The notes below the pieces were generated by a model, which saw nothing but the letters and a program-made list of their open reading frames with translations, had not been told where the DNA came from and searched no databases. The position numbers and the translations under genes were made by a program. Below are positions 12,573 through 19,850 of a DNA stretch of 20,431 bases, piece by piece. The DNA lies in NCBI GenBank assembly GCA_035499215.1, contig DATJZH010000349.1:1-20431 (forward strand), read 5' to 3'. This stretch comes from DATJZH01 sp035499215. Its GTDB lineage: Bacteria; Actinomycetota; Actinomycetes; Streptosporangiales; Streptosporangiaceae. Position 1 is the first letter of the stretch. Each line of letters begins with the position of its first letter.

Positions 12573-14756
12573 TCAGCGGGCCGGCTCGGTCTGCGGCGGC
12601 GGGCCGCCCTGCGCGGGCACCCCGATGGCTGGCTGGCTGAGCATGGCTTCCGGCCGGCCGCGCAGCAGGCAGCCGTGCTCAGCCAGCCAGTTCGTGGCTG
12701 ACACGGCGTTGAGCGGCTTGCTGAAGTACCGGCCCTGAGCCGCGACGCAGCCCATCTTCCGCAGCGCGCCGGCCACCTCGGCCGATTCGACGCCTCCCGC
12801 GACGGAGCGGATGCCCAGCGCCCGCACCAGATCCACAATGGACTTGACGACCACTTCGTCGCCGGAATGTTCGGGCAGCCGGCCGACGAAGGAGGAGTCG
12901 ATCTTTACCTCGGCGAACGGGAGGTGCTTGAGCCGTACCAGGGACGAGTAGCCGGTGCCGAAGTCGTCCAGGCTGAGGCCGACGCCGAGCGCAGCGAGCG
13001 TTTCGGCGGTCGCCACGGCGCGGGCTGGCTGGGCGGTCAGCGCCCGCTCGTTGATCTCCAGCAGCAGCGCATGAGGCGGCAGCCGGTATCTGGCGAGGCC
13101 CCGGTCGATCGTCTCCGCCAGGCTGGCGTCGGTCAGGTCGCGCGCGGTAACGTTCAGCGCGACCTGCACGGGCATCCCGTCTCGCCACCACAGCGCGGCC
13201 TGGGCCAGCGCCATGTCGACGACCTGGCTGGTGAGGTCGCGCATCAGGTAGGACTGCTCGAGGAGCGGGATGAACTGGTCGGGTGCCATCAGCCCTCGTG
13301 CCGGGTGCTGCCAGCGGACCAGCGCCGCCATCCCCGTGGTCTGCCGGTCGGCCAGCGCGACCTTGGGCTGGAAGTGCAGCTCGAGCTCACCGCGGGTAAG
13401 CCCCCGGCGCAGGTCGCCGAGCAGGGCCAGCCGGGCCGGCGAGTTGCGGTCGGAGTCCGCGACGTACCGTTCCACCCCGGTGCGATGCTCCTTGGCCAGG
13501 TACATCGCCACGTCGGCATGCTGCATGAGGATCTCGAAGCCGGCGCCGTCGTCGGGATACACCGCGATGCCGATGCTGGCCTCGATGTCGAAGGACATGC
13601 CCTCGAGCCGGATCGGCTCGGACAGCGACGCGCGCAGCCGTGCGGCTACCTCGCGGGCCGCCGACGTCATCTTGACGGCCGGGAGCAGCACGGCGAACTC
13701 GTCGCCGCCGAGCCGGGCCACCACATCACCGGGCCGCACGCTGCGGGTGAGGCGATGCGCCACGACTCGCAGCAGCCGGTCGCCGACGGGGTGGCCAAGC
13801 GCGTCGTTGACTTCCTTGAAGCGGTCCAGGTCAAGCAGCAGGAAGCCGACCTTGCCGCCGGAGCCAGCCGCTGCCAGCGCTTCCGCGGTGCGCCGGATCA
13901 GCAGGTTGCGATTGCACAGGCCGGTGAGCTCGTCGTGATGTGCCTGGTACTCACGCTGAACGGAGATCGCCGCGTTGATGAAGATGGCGGCGAGCGGGAA
14001 GGCGAACAGCAGCACCAGCAGGGCGGACTGCCGGGCCATGATGACAGTGACCAGGGGCGCGGTCGCCAGCAGGACAAGGCTGATAAAGCCCTGATAGGGC
14101 AGGTTCGCCAGCAGCGTGCGCAGCACGGAAGTCCGCGCGTGAAGTGCGACGGCGACCCCGACGAGCGGGTAGTTCACGGCGAAGTAGGCAACCGCCGCCG
14201 GCGCCGCGATCAGCAGTAACCGCCAGCCGTCCGGTGTCCACGGGACCGCCGGATCGGGCATGGGCATGCCCTTGATCGACGCCATCGCCGGGAGCGACGC
14301 CATCGCCGGGAGCGACGCGATCGCGCGCACCGCCGCGATCGTGAACCAGGCAGCCGTCATGCTGAGCGCCATTTGCGCGATGTTGAAGGCGGTCCGGTGC
14401 GGCGCCCGGCGCTGGGCCGTGTCGGCGCCCAGCATCGCCACCGCCCGCAGCAGCAGGGCGACGGGCAGCCCCCAGCAGAGCATGACGGCAAAGCCGAAGG
14501 TGAGGGACGCCGCCGGGGGCCGGGGCCCCGGCCTGCCCGCGGCGACGATCGGCCAGATCTGCCCGGCCACGACCAGTGCGGCGACTACCCAGAACAGCGG
14601 ATGGCCGACCGGCCCGTGCTTCCCCGTCAGGCCGGTCAGCCTGGTCATGGCCACGCCGAGCACCACGAGACCCAGGACGGTTACCACGGTGAGGTGAATC
14701 CACAGCGGCGAGCCGGCCCGGGGACCGGTGTCCCTGGTGTCCTTCGGATCCTTCAT
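12573..14756 (-). CDS. Membrane GGDEF-EAL protein, probable diguanylate cyclase with degenerate EAL
   Basis: 727 residues. Residues 15-265 hold about seven or eight hydrophobic helices; 270-430 is GGDEF; 440-690 is EAL. GGDEF looks fully active: Asp309 (LLDLDRFK), GGDEF at 350-354, and an RxxD inhibitory site Arg341-Asp344, which in this family binds product for feedback control. EAL has lost two catalytic glutamates: the motif reads AAL (Ala477), and the AEG(V/I)E segment reads AGGVE (Gly654). Asn535, Glu567, Asp597-Asp598, Lys618 and Gln674 remain. I predict a c-di-GMP synthase whose EAL domain cannot hydrolyse but may bind c-di-GMP. ATG at 14756 has GAGGAA upstream and precedes the first membrane helix. 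From memory, the gene at this place in Streptomyces is rmdB. Confidence 0.92.
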   Translation of the reverse strand: MKDPKDTRDTGPRAGSPLWIHLTVVTVLGLVVLGVAMTRLTGLTGKHGPVGHPLFWVVAALVVAGQIWPIVAAGRPGPRPPAASLTFGFAVMLCWGLPVALLLRAVAMLGADTAQRRAPHRTAFNIAQMALSMTAAWFTIAAVRAIASLPAMASLPAMASIKGMPMPDPAVPWTPDGWRLLLIAAPAAVAYFAVNYPLVGVAVALHARTSVLRTLLANLPYQGFISLVLLATAPLVTVIMARQSALLVLLFAFPLAAIFINAAISVQREYQAHHDELTGLCNRNLLIRRTAEALAAAGSGGKVGFLLLDLDRFKEVNDALGHPVGDRLLRVVAHRLTRSVRPGDVVARLGGDEFAVLLPAVKMTSAAREVAARLRASLSEPIRLEGMSFDIEASIGIAVYPDDGAGFEILMQHADVAMYLAKEHRTGVERYVADSDRNSPARLALLGDLRRGLTRGELELHFQPKVALADRQTTGMAALVRWQHPARGLMAPDQFIPLLEQSYLMRDLTSQVVDMALAQAALWWRDGMPVQVALNVTARDLTDASLAETIDRGLARYRLPPHALLLEINERALTAQPARAVATAETLAALGVGLSLDDFGTGYSSLVRLKHLPFAEVKIDSSFVGRLPEHSGDEVVVKSIVDLVRALGIRSVAGGVESAEVAGALRKMGCVAAQGRYFSKPLNAVSATNWLAEHGCLLRGRPEAMLSQPAIGVPAQGGPPPQTEPAR
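14281..14316. repeat. 18-bp tandem duplication in the membrane sensor region
   Basis: GCCATCGCCGGGAGCGAC occurs twice in tandem (14281-14298, 14299-14316), followed by a degenerate partial copy. It duplicates six residues (LPAMAS) in a loop between membrane helices of the GGDEF-EAL protein. Confidence 0.85.
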
Positions 14757-14778
14757 GGGTTCCTCATCGGGGCAGCAG

Positions 14779-14784
14779 ATATAA
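14779..14784 (-). promoter_or_regulatory. Possible -10 element of the second GGDEF-EAL gene
   Basis: TTATAT on the minus strand (complement of 14779-14784), an AT-rich hexamer in very GC-rich surroundings about 23 nt before the ATG. The region 14757-14932 also holds the ligA 3' hairpin and no gene. No good -35 is visible. Confidence 0.35.
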
Positions 14785-14914
14785 CGCGTGACGCTCTTGG
14801 CACTACCGAAAACGCAGCCGAAACGCACTTGCCGCAGCCATTCGCATACTATCCGTTACATCGGCGCCATGCCGTAGCTGTCCGGTTACGCTAGGCCCCC
14901 TTTTGGTCCCGGCC

Positions 14915-14929
14915 CCGCGGCGGCCGCGG
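14915..14929 (-). terminator. Hairpin after ligA
   Basis: CCGCGG, 3-nt loop, CCGCGG: a perfect 6-bp stem 3 nt after the ligA stop, followed on the minus strand by a mixed G/A run rather than a U tract. It may terminate the ligA message before the second GGDEF-EAL gene. Confidence 0.35.
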
Positions 14930-14932
14930 CCC

Positions 14933-17134
14933 TCAGCTGTCAGCGCCCGCTGCACCGGCGGCCGCAGCCGGTCCCTGCGAGAGCAGCACCTCCAGGCCCG
15001 TCTCGTCCAGTACCGGCACGCCGAGCGTCAAAGCCTTGTCCTGCTTGGAGCCGGGATTTTCCCCGGCCACGACGAAGCTCGTCTTCTTGGACACCGATCC
15101 CGAGATCTTCCCGCCCAGAGCCTGGATCGCCCCGGCAGCCTCGTCCCTGGTGCGGCCGGTCAGCGTGCCGGTGAGCACGACGGTGATGCCCGCCAGCGGA
15201 CCGCTGGCGGGCGCGTCGCCGCCTCGGCCGGCCAGTATCCCGCCGGTGAAGCCCTCCTGCTCGAGCGCCACCCCGGCAGCGCGCCATTTCGCCACGATTG
15301 CCGCATGCCAATCCACGCCAAACCAGTCCCGCACCGAAGCGGCAATGGCCGGGCCCACCTCGTCGACCTCGACGAGCTGCTCGGCCGCGGCGGCGGCGAT
15401 GGCGTCCACCGAGCCGAACGCGGCGGCGAGGGCGCGGGCGGCCGTCGGGCCGACATGCCGGATCGACAGCGCGACCAGGATCCGCCACAGCGGCCGCTGT
15501 CGCGCTTCATCCAGGTTCCGCAGCAGCTTGCGGGCATTGACCGTCAGGGCGCCCTGCTTGCTGACGAAGAACGCGCTGGTGCCAAGGCTCTCCGGGGTCA
15601 GTGAGAAGACGTCGCCCTCGTCGGCGACCAGGCCGGAGTCCAGCAGTGCCATGACTGCCTCGTAGCCGAGCACCTCGATATCCAGGGCGCCGCGGCCGGC
15701 CAGGTGGAACAGGCGCTCCCGCAGCTGAGCCTGGCATGAGCGCGCGTTGGGGCAGCGCCAGTCCACGCCGCCGTCCTCGCGGACCAGCGCGGTCCCGCAG
15801 GCCGGGCAGGAGACCGGGAACTCGAATGCCCGTTCCGTGCCCGAGCGCAGGTCCGCGACGGGCCCGACCACCTCGGGAATCACGTCGCCTGCCTTGCGGA
15901 GCACGACCATGTCGCCGATCAGCACGCCCTTGCGGGCGATCTCGTCGGCGTTGTGCAGGGTCGCGTTCTCCACCGTGGACCCGCTGACCTTGACCGGCTC
16001 CATGACGGCGAACGGCGTCACCCGGCCGGTGCGGCCCACGTTGACCCTGATGTCCAGCAGCCGGGTGGTGACCTCCTCCGGCGGGTACTTGTAGGCGATC
16101 GCCCAGCGCGGCGCCCTGCTGGTCGCGCCGAGCGCGCGCTGCACGGGGACTGTGTCGATCTTGACGACCACCCCGTCGATCTCGTAGGGCGGGTCGTGCC
16201 GGTGCTCGGCGTAGTAGCTGATGTACTCCCGGACCCCGGCGAGGTCACCCACGACGCGAAACCGGTCGCTTACCGGCAGTCCCCAGCCGCGCAGCCGCGC
16301 GTACCAGCCGGACTGGGCCTGCGGCGGGTCGGCCAGGCCCTCGACCAGGCCGACGCCGTGCAGGATCAGATCGAGCGGGCGCTGCGCGGTGACCCGCGGG
16401 TCCTTCTGCCGCAGTGACCCGGCCGCCGAGTTGCGCGGGTTCGCGAATGGCGGCCGGCCGGCGCTTTCCAGCCGGTCGTTCAGCTCGGTGAACGCGGACA
16501 CCGGCAGGAACACCTCCCCGCGCACCTCGAGTGTCTGCGGCCAGCCGGATCCGGCCAGCCGGGCGGGCACCGAGGCGATGGTCCGCACGTTCGGCGTCAC
16601 GTCCTCGCCGGTCACGCCGTCGCCCCTGGTGGCCGCGCGCAGCAGCCTGCCGCCCGAGTAGACCAGCGCGATGGCCAGGCCGTCGATCTTCAGCTCGCAC
16701 AGGTACGGGGCTAGGTTCCCGGTGCCGCCGAGCCGCTGCGCCCGTGCCGCCCACGCATCGAATTCCTCCGGCGAAAACGCGTTGTCCAGGCTGAGCAGCC
16801 GGTCCAGGTGGGCCACCGGCGCGAAGTCAGTGGAGATAGCGCCGCCGATTTTCTGCGTCGGCGAGTCAGGGGTCCGCAGCTCGGGGTACCGGTCCTCCAG
16901 GCCGCGCAGCTCGCGCATGAGGGCGTCGTACTCCGCGTCGGACACCAGCGGGGAGTCCAGCACGTGGTACCGGTAGTTGTGCTCGCTGAGCTCGGTTGAC
17001 AGCTCGGCGTGCCGGCGCCGCGCCGCCGGGTCAGCAGACTCAGCCGGGCCAGCGGGCTGAACCGGGTCTGCCGTGCCGCCGGCGGCAAGTCCATCAGCCT
17101 CAGCCGACTCAGCGGGGTCAGCCGGATCGCTCAC
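14933..17134 (-). CDS. ligA: NAD-dependent DNA ligase
   Basis: 733 residues. LigA seals nicks in DNA during replication and repair using NAD+. The order is: an acidic Ala/Pro-rich N-terminal tail (residues 1-38, with repeated PAES), domain Ia with the NAD-binding YRYHVLDSPLVSDAEYD segment, adenylation domain with Lys149 in CELKIDG as the AMP-accepting lysine, OB fold, Cys4 zinc finger (Cys443, Cys446, Cys461, Cys467), helix-hairpin-helix repeats (about 475-635), and a C-terminal BRCT domain (about 641-715). All expected motifs are present. GTG at 17134 was chosen: GAGGAGGGA lies 5 nt upstream and it overlaps the stop of the preceding gene by 4 nt (GTGA). The acidic tail is longer than in E. 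coli LigA. Confidence 0.97.
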   Translation of the reverse strand: MSDPADPAESAEADGLAAGGTADPVQPAGPAESADPAARRRHAELSTELSEHNYRYHVLDSPLVSDAEYDALMRELRGLEDRYPELRTPDSPTQKIGGAISTDFAPVAHLDRLLSLDNAFSPEEFDAWAARAQRLGGTGNLAPYLCELKIDGLAIALVYSGGRLLRAATRGDGVTGEDVTPNVRTIASVPARLAGSGWPQTLEVRGEVFLPVSAFTELNDRLESAGRPPFANPRNSAAGSLRQKDPRVTAQRPLDLILHGVGLVEGLADPPQAQSGWYARLRGWGLPVSDRFRVVGDLAGVREYISYYAEHRHDPPYEIDGVVVKIDTVPVQRALGATSRAPRWAIAYKYPPEEVTTRLLDIRVNVGRTGRVTPFAVMEPVKVSGSTVENATLHNADEIARKGVLIGDMVVLRKAGDVIPEVVGPVADLRSGTERAFEFPVSCPACGTALVREDGGVDWRCPNARSCQAQLRERLFHLAGRGALDIEVLGYEAVMALLDSGLVADEGDVFSLTPESLGTSAFFVSKQGALTVNARKLLRNLDEARQRPLWRILVALSIRHVGPTAARALAAAFGSVDAIAAAAAEQLVEVDEVGPAIAASVRDWFGVDWHAAIVAKWRAAGVALEQEGFTGGILAGRGGDAPASGPLAGITVVLTGTLTGRTRDEAAGAIQALGGKISGSVSKKTSFVVAGENPGSKQDKALTLGVPVLDETGLEVLLSQGPAAAAGAAGADS

Positions 17135-18183
17135 CGCGGTCCCTCCTCAATCAGCTCGGGCACGAGCCGCGCCGCCTCCCGGCAGCGGGCGAGGGCCGCC
17201 CGCGCCGCGGCCGCCGGCAGGCCCGCCAGCCCGCAGGCTGGTGTGATCACGACCTGCCCGGTCAGCCCGCGCGGCGGCAGCCCGGTCCGGTGCCACAGCG
17301 CGATCACCGCCCCGGCGAGCTGGCGCGGGTCGCGGTGATTGGCGTTCGGCTGAATTTTCGCATCTGCCTCTGACAGCGCGCCGCAGAGCATCCCGATGTC
17401 CGCCTCAGCCGCCTCGGCGACCGCGTCGATGTCCGGCGGCCGCAGCCGGCTGAGGTCGAAGCTCACGGCACCCGCGCCGGAATCGGCGATGACGCCGAAC
17501 GGGACGCCCGCCGCGCAGCAGTGCACCACGCCGAATGCCGCCGCGGCTCGCAGGATCGCGCCGAGCCGGCCCGCGGCCACGACACCGTCGATGGCGCCTA
17601 CCCGGTTGAGCCCGCTTGCCGTCGGCACCGTCCCGGCCAGCGCCGCGGGCAGCGCCGGCTCGTCCAGCTGCAGCAGCAGGGTCACGCCCGGTATCCGGCT
17701 GCGGACTTCGGCGACGTGCGCGGCGGCTCCCTCGGCGAGCGAGGCGGTCAGGTCCGCGATCGCGCCGGGGTCGGTCAGGACCGGGTCCTGGCTCCGGCTG
17801 CGCTCGAGCGTCGCGGCCAGCGTCCACGGGCCGCACAGCTGGATCTTGAACGCCCCGGCGTAGCCCTCGGCCGCCTGCTGCGCCGCGTCCAGGTCGGCCG
17901 ACATCAGCCCGGCGGCCCGGCGCTGATCCCGGCTCGGCCGGGCCGCCAGCTTCCAGCCGCGCGCCGTGGTCTCCACCGGCAGGTCGACGAGCAGCGCGGC
18001 GGTGCGGCCGACCATGTCGGCGCCGGGGCCGCGGCCGGGCAGCTCGGGCAGGTGCGGGAGGCCGGGCAGCTCGCCCATCACGACGGCGATGGCCTCGGCC
18101 GGGTCGGTGCCCGGCATCGAGCCGATGCCGGTGGCGCTGGCCGCTGGCCAGGGAAATGGTTTTGCCCGCGGGGTGTCCTGCAC
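17131..18183 (-). CDS. Short MetE-like (cobalamin-independent type) methionine synthase
   Basis: 350 residues, a single zinc-dependent beta-barrel methyltransferase domain corresponding to the C-terminal half of MetE; the N-terminal half of classical MetE (about 750 residues) is absent. Predicted zinc ligands: His221 and Cys223 (VHCCAAG) and Cys317 (ITPACGLAG), with Asp243 (SFDLSR) where MetE usually has Glu. Glu175 lies in LDEPAL. The opening PWPAASATGIGSMPGTDP is typical of the actinobacterial family. Such short forms may use a methyl donor other than the polyglutamate folate used by MetE; the donor here is unknown. GTG at 18183 lies 7 nt after TAAGAT, suggesting a leaderless mRNA; the open frame continues upstream without homology. 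It overlaps ligA by 4 nt, so both are probably one operon. Confidence 0.88.
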   Translation of the reverse strand: MQDTPRAKPFPWPAASATGIGSMPGTDPAEAIAVVMGELPGLPHLPELPGRGPGADMVGRTAALLVDLPVETTARGWKLAARPSRDQRRAAGLMSADLDAAQQAAEGYAGAFKIQLCGPWTLAATLERSRSQDPVLTDPGAIADLTASLAEGAAAHVAEVRSRIPGVTLLLQLDEPALPAALAGTVPTASGLNRVGAIDGVVAAGRLGAILRAAAAFGVVHCCAAGVPFGVIADSGAGAVSFDLSRLRPPDIDAVAEAAEADIGMLCGALSEADAKIQPNANHRDPRQLAGAVIALWHRTGLPPRGLTGQVVITPACGLAGLPAAAARAALARCREAARLVPELIEEGPR

Positions 18184-18190
18184 CCTGCCG

Positions 18191-18196
18191 ATCTTA
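18191..18196 (-). promoter_or_regulatory. -10 box for the metE-like/ligA operon, probably leaderless
   Basis: TAAGAT on the minus strand (complement of 18191-18196) is followed by 7 nt (CGGCAGG) and the GTG start. No clear -35 is seen. Confidence 0.45.
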
Positions 18197-18228
18197 GTGT
18201 TCGCCGGGACAGACGGTCCGGATGGCCT

Positions 18229-18268
18229 TGCGCGCCGCACCGCGCCCCTGGTAGCAGTGCGGCGCGCA
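18229..18268 (-). terminator. 12-bp perfect inverted repeat after the small membrane-protein gene
   Basis: Arms TGCGCGCCGCAC (18229-18240) and GTGCGGCGCGCA (18257-18268) are perfectly complementary with a 16-nt loop. It starts about 30 nt after the stop of the 103-codon gene and directly precedes the metE-like promoter, so it probably insulates the two. There is no U tract. Confidence 0.6.
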
Positions 18269-18298
18269 GGCGCCCCCGCTGAGCCGAGATTCCCCTGT

Positions 18299-18610
18299 CT
18301 AGGCAGCGTCGTCGGACCTGGGACCGTGCAGAGCCGACCTGGTGCTGCGCTCGTACCAGGCGGGCTTCTCAGCCGGGCGCGGGCGCGGGAAGATTTCGTC
18401 AGCCTTGCGGGGCGCCTCGACGCCGAGCAGCATCCGTGCCAGCCGGGCCGTCTTGCCGGGTGCCATCCGGTTCAGCGACTTCAGCCGCTCTTCCCGCCGG
18501 ACCGCCAAAGTCACCAGCACGCTGGCTCCGATGACGGCAAGGAAGATGACGACAGCGACGATTGCCAGCAAGACGATGCTCATGATGGCGATTGCGTCGA
18601 TGACGGCCAT
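18299..18610 (-). CDS. Small single-pass membrane protein, function unknown
   Basis: 103 residues. Residues about 6-37 form one long hydrophobic helix (IAIMSIVLLAIVAVVIFLAV), followed by a basic stretch (RREERLKSLNR, residues 39-49) and a polar, Pro/Arg-rich tail. By the positive-inside rule the tail should be cytoplasmic. The ATG has GGGGAG about 7 nt upstream, which supports real translation. I recognise no family. Its codon use is GC-rich like the housekeeping genes, unlike the divergent regulator gene. It is transcribed away from the GntR gene across a shared 160-335 bp region with an inverted repeat, so regulation by that protein is possible, but this is inferred only from the arrangement. 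Confidence 0.72.
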   Translation of the reverse strand: MAVIDAIAIMSIVLLAIVAVVIFLAVIGASVLVTLAVRREERLKSLNRMAPGKTARLARMLLGVEAPRKADEIFPRPRPAEKPAWYERSTRSALHGPRSDDAA

Positions 18611-18737
18611 GACTCGCTCCCCTTCTCCCGGCTGAATGCGCTCCGCGGGCTCCCATCTAGACCTGTGCGGCCTGGTAGCCGGTGTTGGTTCGGCCGAAGC
18701 GGCAAGACTTTGCTAAGAAGTACCGGCAAGTCGGATG

Positions 18738-18764
18738 CACCCTAGCAGCCCGACTGCTAGGGTG
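18738..18764. promoter_or_regulatory. Perfect 11-bp inverted repeat over the probable gntR promoter
   Basis: Arms CACCCTAGCAG (18738-18748) and CTGCTAGGGTG (18754-18764) flank a 5-nt centre. The right arm contains TGCTAGGGT, an extended -10 box (TGN-TANNNT) on the plus strand. An inverted repeat covering a -10 box upstream of a GntR gene is the expected form of an autoregulatory operator. It does not match the GT-N-TA-N-AC core I know for the HutC subgroup, so the match to this protein is inferred from position. Confidence 0.55.
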
Positions 18765-18770
18765 ATCCCC

Positions 18771-18953
18771 ATGGATCCTTCCGTCCAAGCCATCCCAACC
18801 TTTTGCTGGATCTCCATGTTGACATCCCTGAGCGGAGAAGGCAATGGGATAAGCCCAAACAGCAAAAGGGCTCTGATGGCAGGGATCATTCTCTTAAACC
18901 CAGCCGCCCCTGCCATTGGTGCTGTTGGGACCTCTGGGAGGCCGAATGCCTGA
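18771..18953 (+). CDS. Doubtful 60-codon ORF overlapping gntR
   Basis: ATG at 18771 lies exactly 7 nt after the TAGGGT -10 box, and the stop TGA overlaps the gntR start by 8 nt (ATGCCTGA), an arrangement that allows leaderless start and translational coupling. The product would have a hydrophobic stretch LMAGIILLNPAAPAIGAVG. Against it, codons are A/T-ending far more often than in neighbouring genes and I know no homologue. The alternative is a 175-nt untranslated leader of gntR. Confidence 0.25.
   Translation: MDPSVQAIPTFCWISMLTSLSGEGNGISPNSKRALMAGIILLNPAAPAIGAVGTSGRPNA
18799..18869. repeat. Long-range inverted repeat in the gntR leader
   Basis: CCTTTTGCTG (18799-18808) and CAGCAAAAGG (18860-18869) are perfectly complementary with 51 nt between. 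In RNA this would form a stem closing a large loop upstream of gntR. It does not match a riboswitch class I know. Confidence 0.5.
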
Positions 18954-19782
18954 ATCCTTGTATCGGCTGATTGCCGATGACCTGCGCCAGAAGATCGAGT
19001 CAGCCGAACTTGGCCGTGACGGCCGCGCGCTGCCCACGGAACTCGAGCTCAGGGAGCAGTACAAGGCGTCCCGGAACACCGTCCGCGACGCGGTCAAGTG
19101 GCTCATCAGCCGCGGCCTGGTGGAGACCCGGCCCGGCCAGGGCACCTTCGTGATTAGGAAGATCGACCCATTCGTCACTTTGCTCAGCCTGGAAAGCGGC
19201 CTCGGTAGCGGAGATGAAGCCAGCAACTCCTACAAGAAGGATGTCCAGGACCGGCTGAGGCGACCTAAGGTCTCGGTACCGCGCATCGAGATCCAGCAAG
19301 CCGCCGGCGTCATTGCGAGCGAGCTGCGACTGGGTGAGGGCACGAACGTCGTCAGCAGGCACCAGCAGCGGTTCATCGATGACACCGCCTGGTCGCTTCA
19401 GACGTCCTTTTACCCGATGCTCTTTGTCGAGCAAGGCGCTACCGATCTGCTCCGGGCCGCGGAGATCCCGGACGGGACCGTCAGCTACCTCGAACAGGTA
19501 CTCGGGATCAAACAGGTCGGCTGGCGCGACAAGATCACAGTCCGCGCTCCCGACATGATCGAGTCGGCGTTCTTCAAGCTGCCCGATGACGGCCGCGTCG
19601 CGGTGTTCGAGAACCATCGAACGTCTTACGACGAGACCGGCAAGCCCATCCGGCTCACGGTGACTACCTATCCGGCCGACCGGAATCAGTTCGTAGTAGC
19701 TATCGGCGATGTTCCCACGGACATAACCGAGTCTCCCGTCAACCCTCCGGAAGGAAACGCCGACCCGGTCGGGTCATCCTGA
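18946..19782 (+). CDS. GntR-family transcriptional regulator with UTRA domain (HutC-like)
   Basis: 278 residues. Residues 1-72 form the winged helix-turn-helix: LYRLIADDLRQKIESAEL, then LPTELELREQYKASRNTVRDA as recognition region and LVETRPGQGTFV as the wing. After a linker (about 73-100), residues about 105-265 form the UTRA effector-binding domain typical of the HutC/FarR subgroup. Such proteins are usually repressors released by a small ligand; the ligand here is unknown. ATG at 18946 has GGGAGG 5 nt upstream and starts where the family normally begins. GC content is visibly lower than in flanking genes, suggesting horizontal acquisition. It is divergent from the small membrane-protein gene, with an inverted repeat over its own probable promoter. 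Confidence 0.9.
   Translation: MPESLYRLIADDLRQKIESAELGRDGRALPTELELREQYKASRNTVRDAVKWLISRGLVETRPGQGTFVIRKIDPFVTLLSLESGLGSGDEASNSYKKDVQDRLRRPKVSVPRIEIQQAAGVIASELRLGEGTNVVSRHQQRFIDDTAWSLQTSFYPMLFVEQGATDLLRAAEIPDGTVSYLEQVLGIKQVGWRDKITVRAPDMIESAFFKLPDDGRVAVFENHRTSYDETGKPIRLTVTTYPADRNQFVVAIGDVPTDITESPVNPPEGNADPVGSS
19762..19775 (+). repeat. Palindrome at the 3' end of gntR
   Basis: GACCCG, 2 nt, CGGGTC, within the last codons of gntR. The loop is too short for a good RNA hairpin; it may be a DNA palindrome or part of a terminator. Confidence 0.3.
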
Positions 19783-19850
19783 TTCCGTCGGCAATGGCTA
19801 AATCCCCAGAACCTCCGTGCTCGGCAGAAGTAGCCCGGGCGCGGGTGCAG

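Larger units (their letters stand above)
18611..18945. other. Divergent, lower-GC regulatory region
   Basis: 335 bp between the membrane-protein gene and gntR. It holds a 10-bp palindrome TTCGGCCGAA (18689-18698), the 11-bp inverted repeat at 18738-18764, and from about 18765 a segment clearly poorer in GC than the window, with a long-range 10-bp inverted repeat (18799-18808 / 18860-18869). A 60-codon ORF is possible in this segment. Confidence 0.55.

Noticed and set aside
12867..14219. 450-codon plus-strand open frame opposite the second GGDEF-EAL gene
   Set aside because: The minus strand encodes clear GGDEF and EAL motifs; the antisense frame has no recognisable domain.
18713..18916. 67-codon minus-strand ORF with hydrophobic stretches in the gntR leader
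   Set aside because: No ribosome binding site at usable distance, no TANNNT box in position, and it crosses the inverted repeat and the probable gntR promoter.
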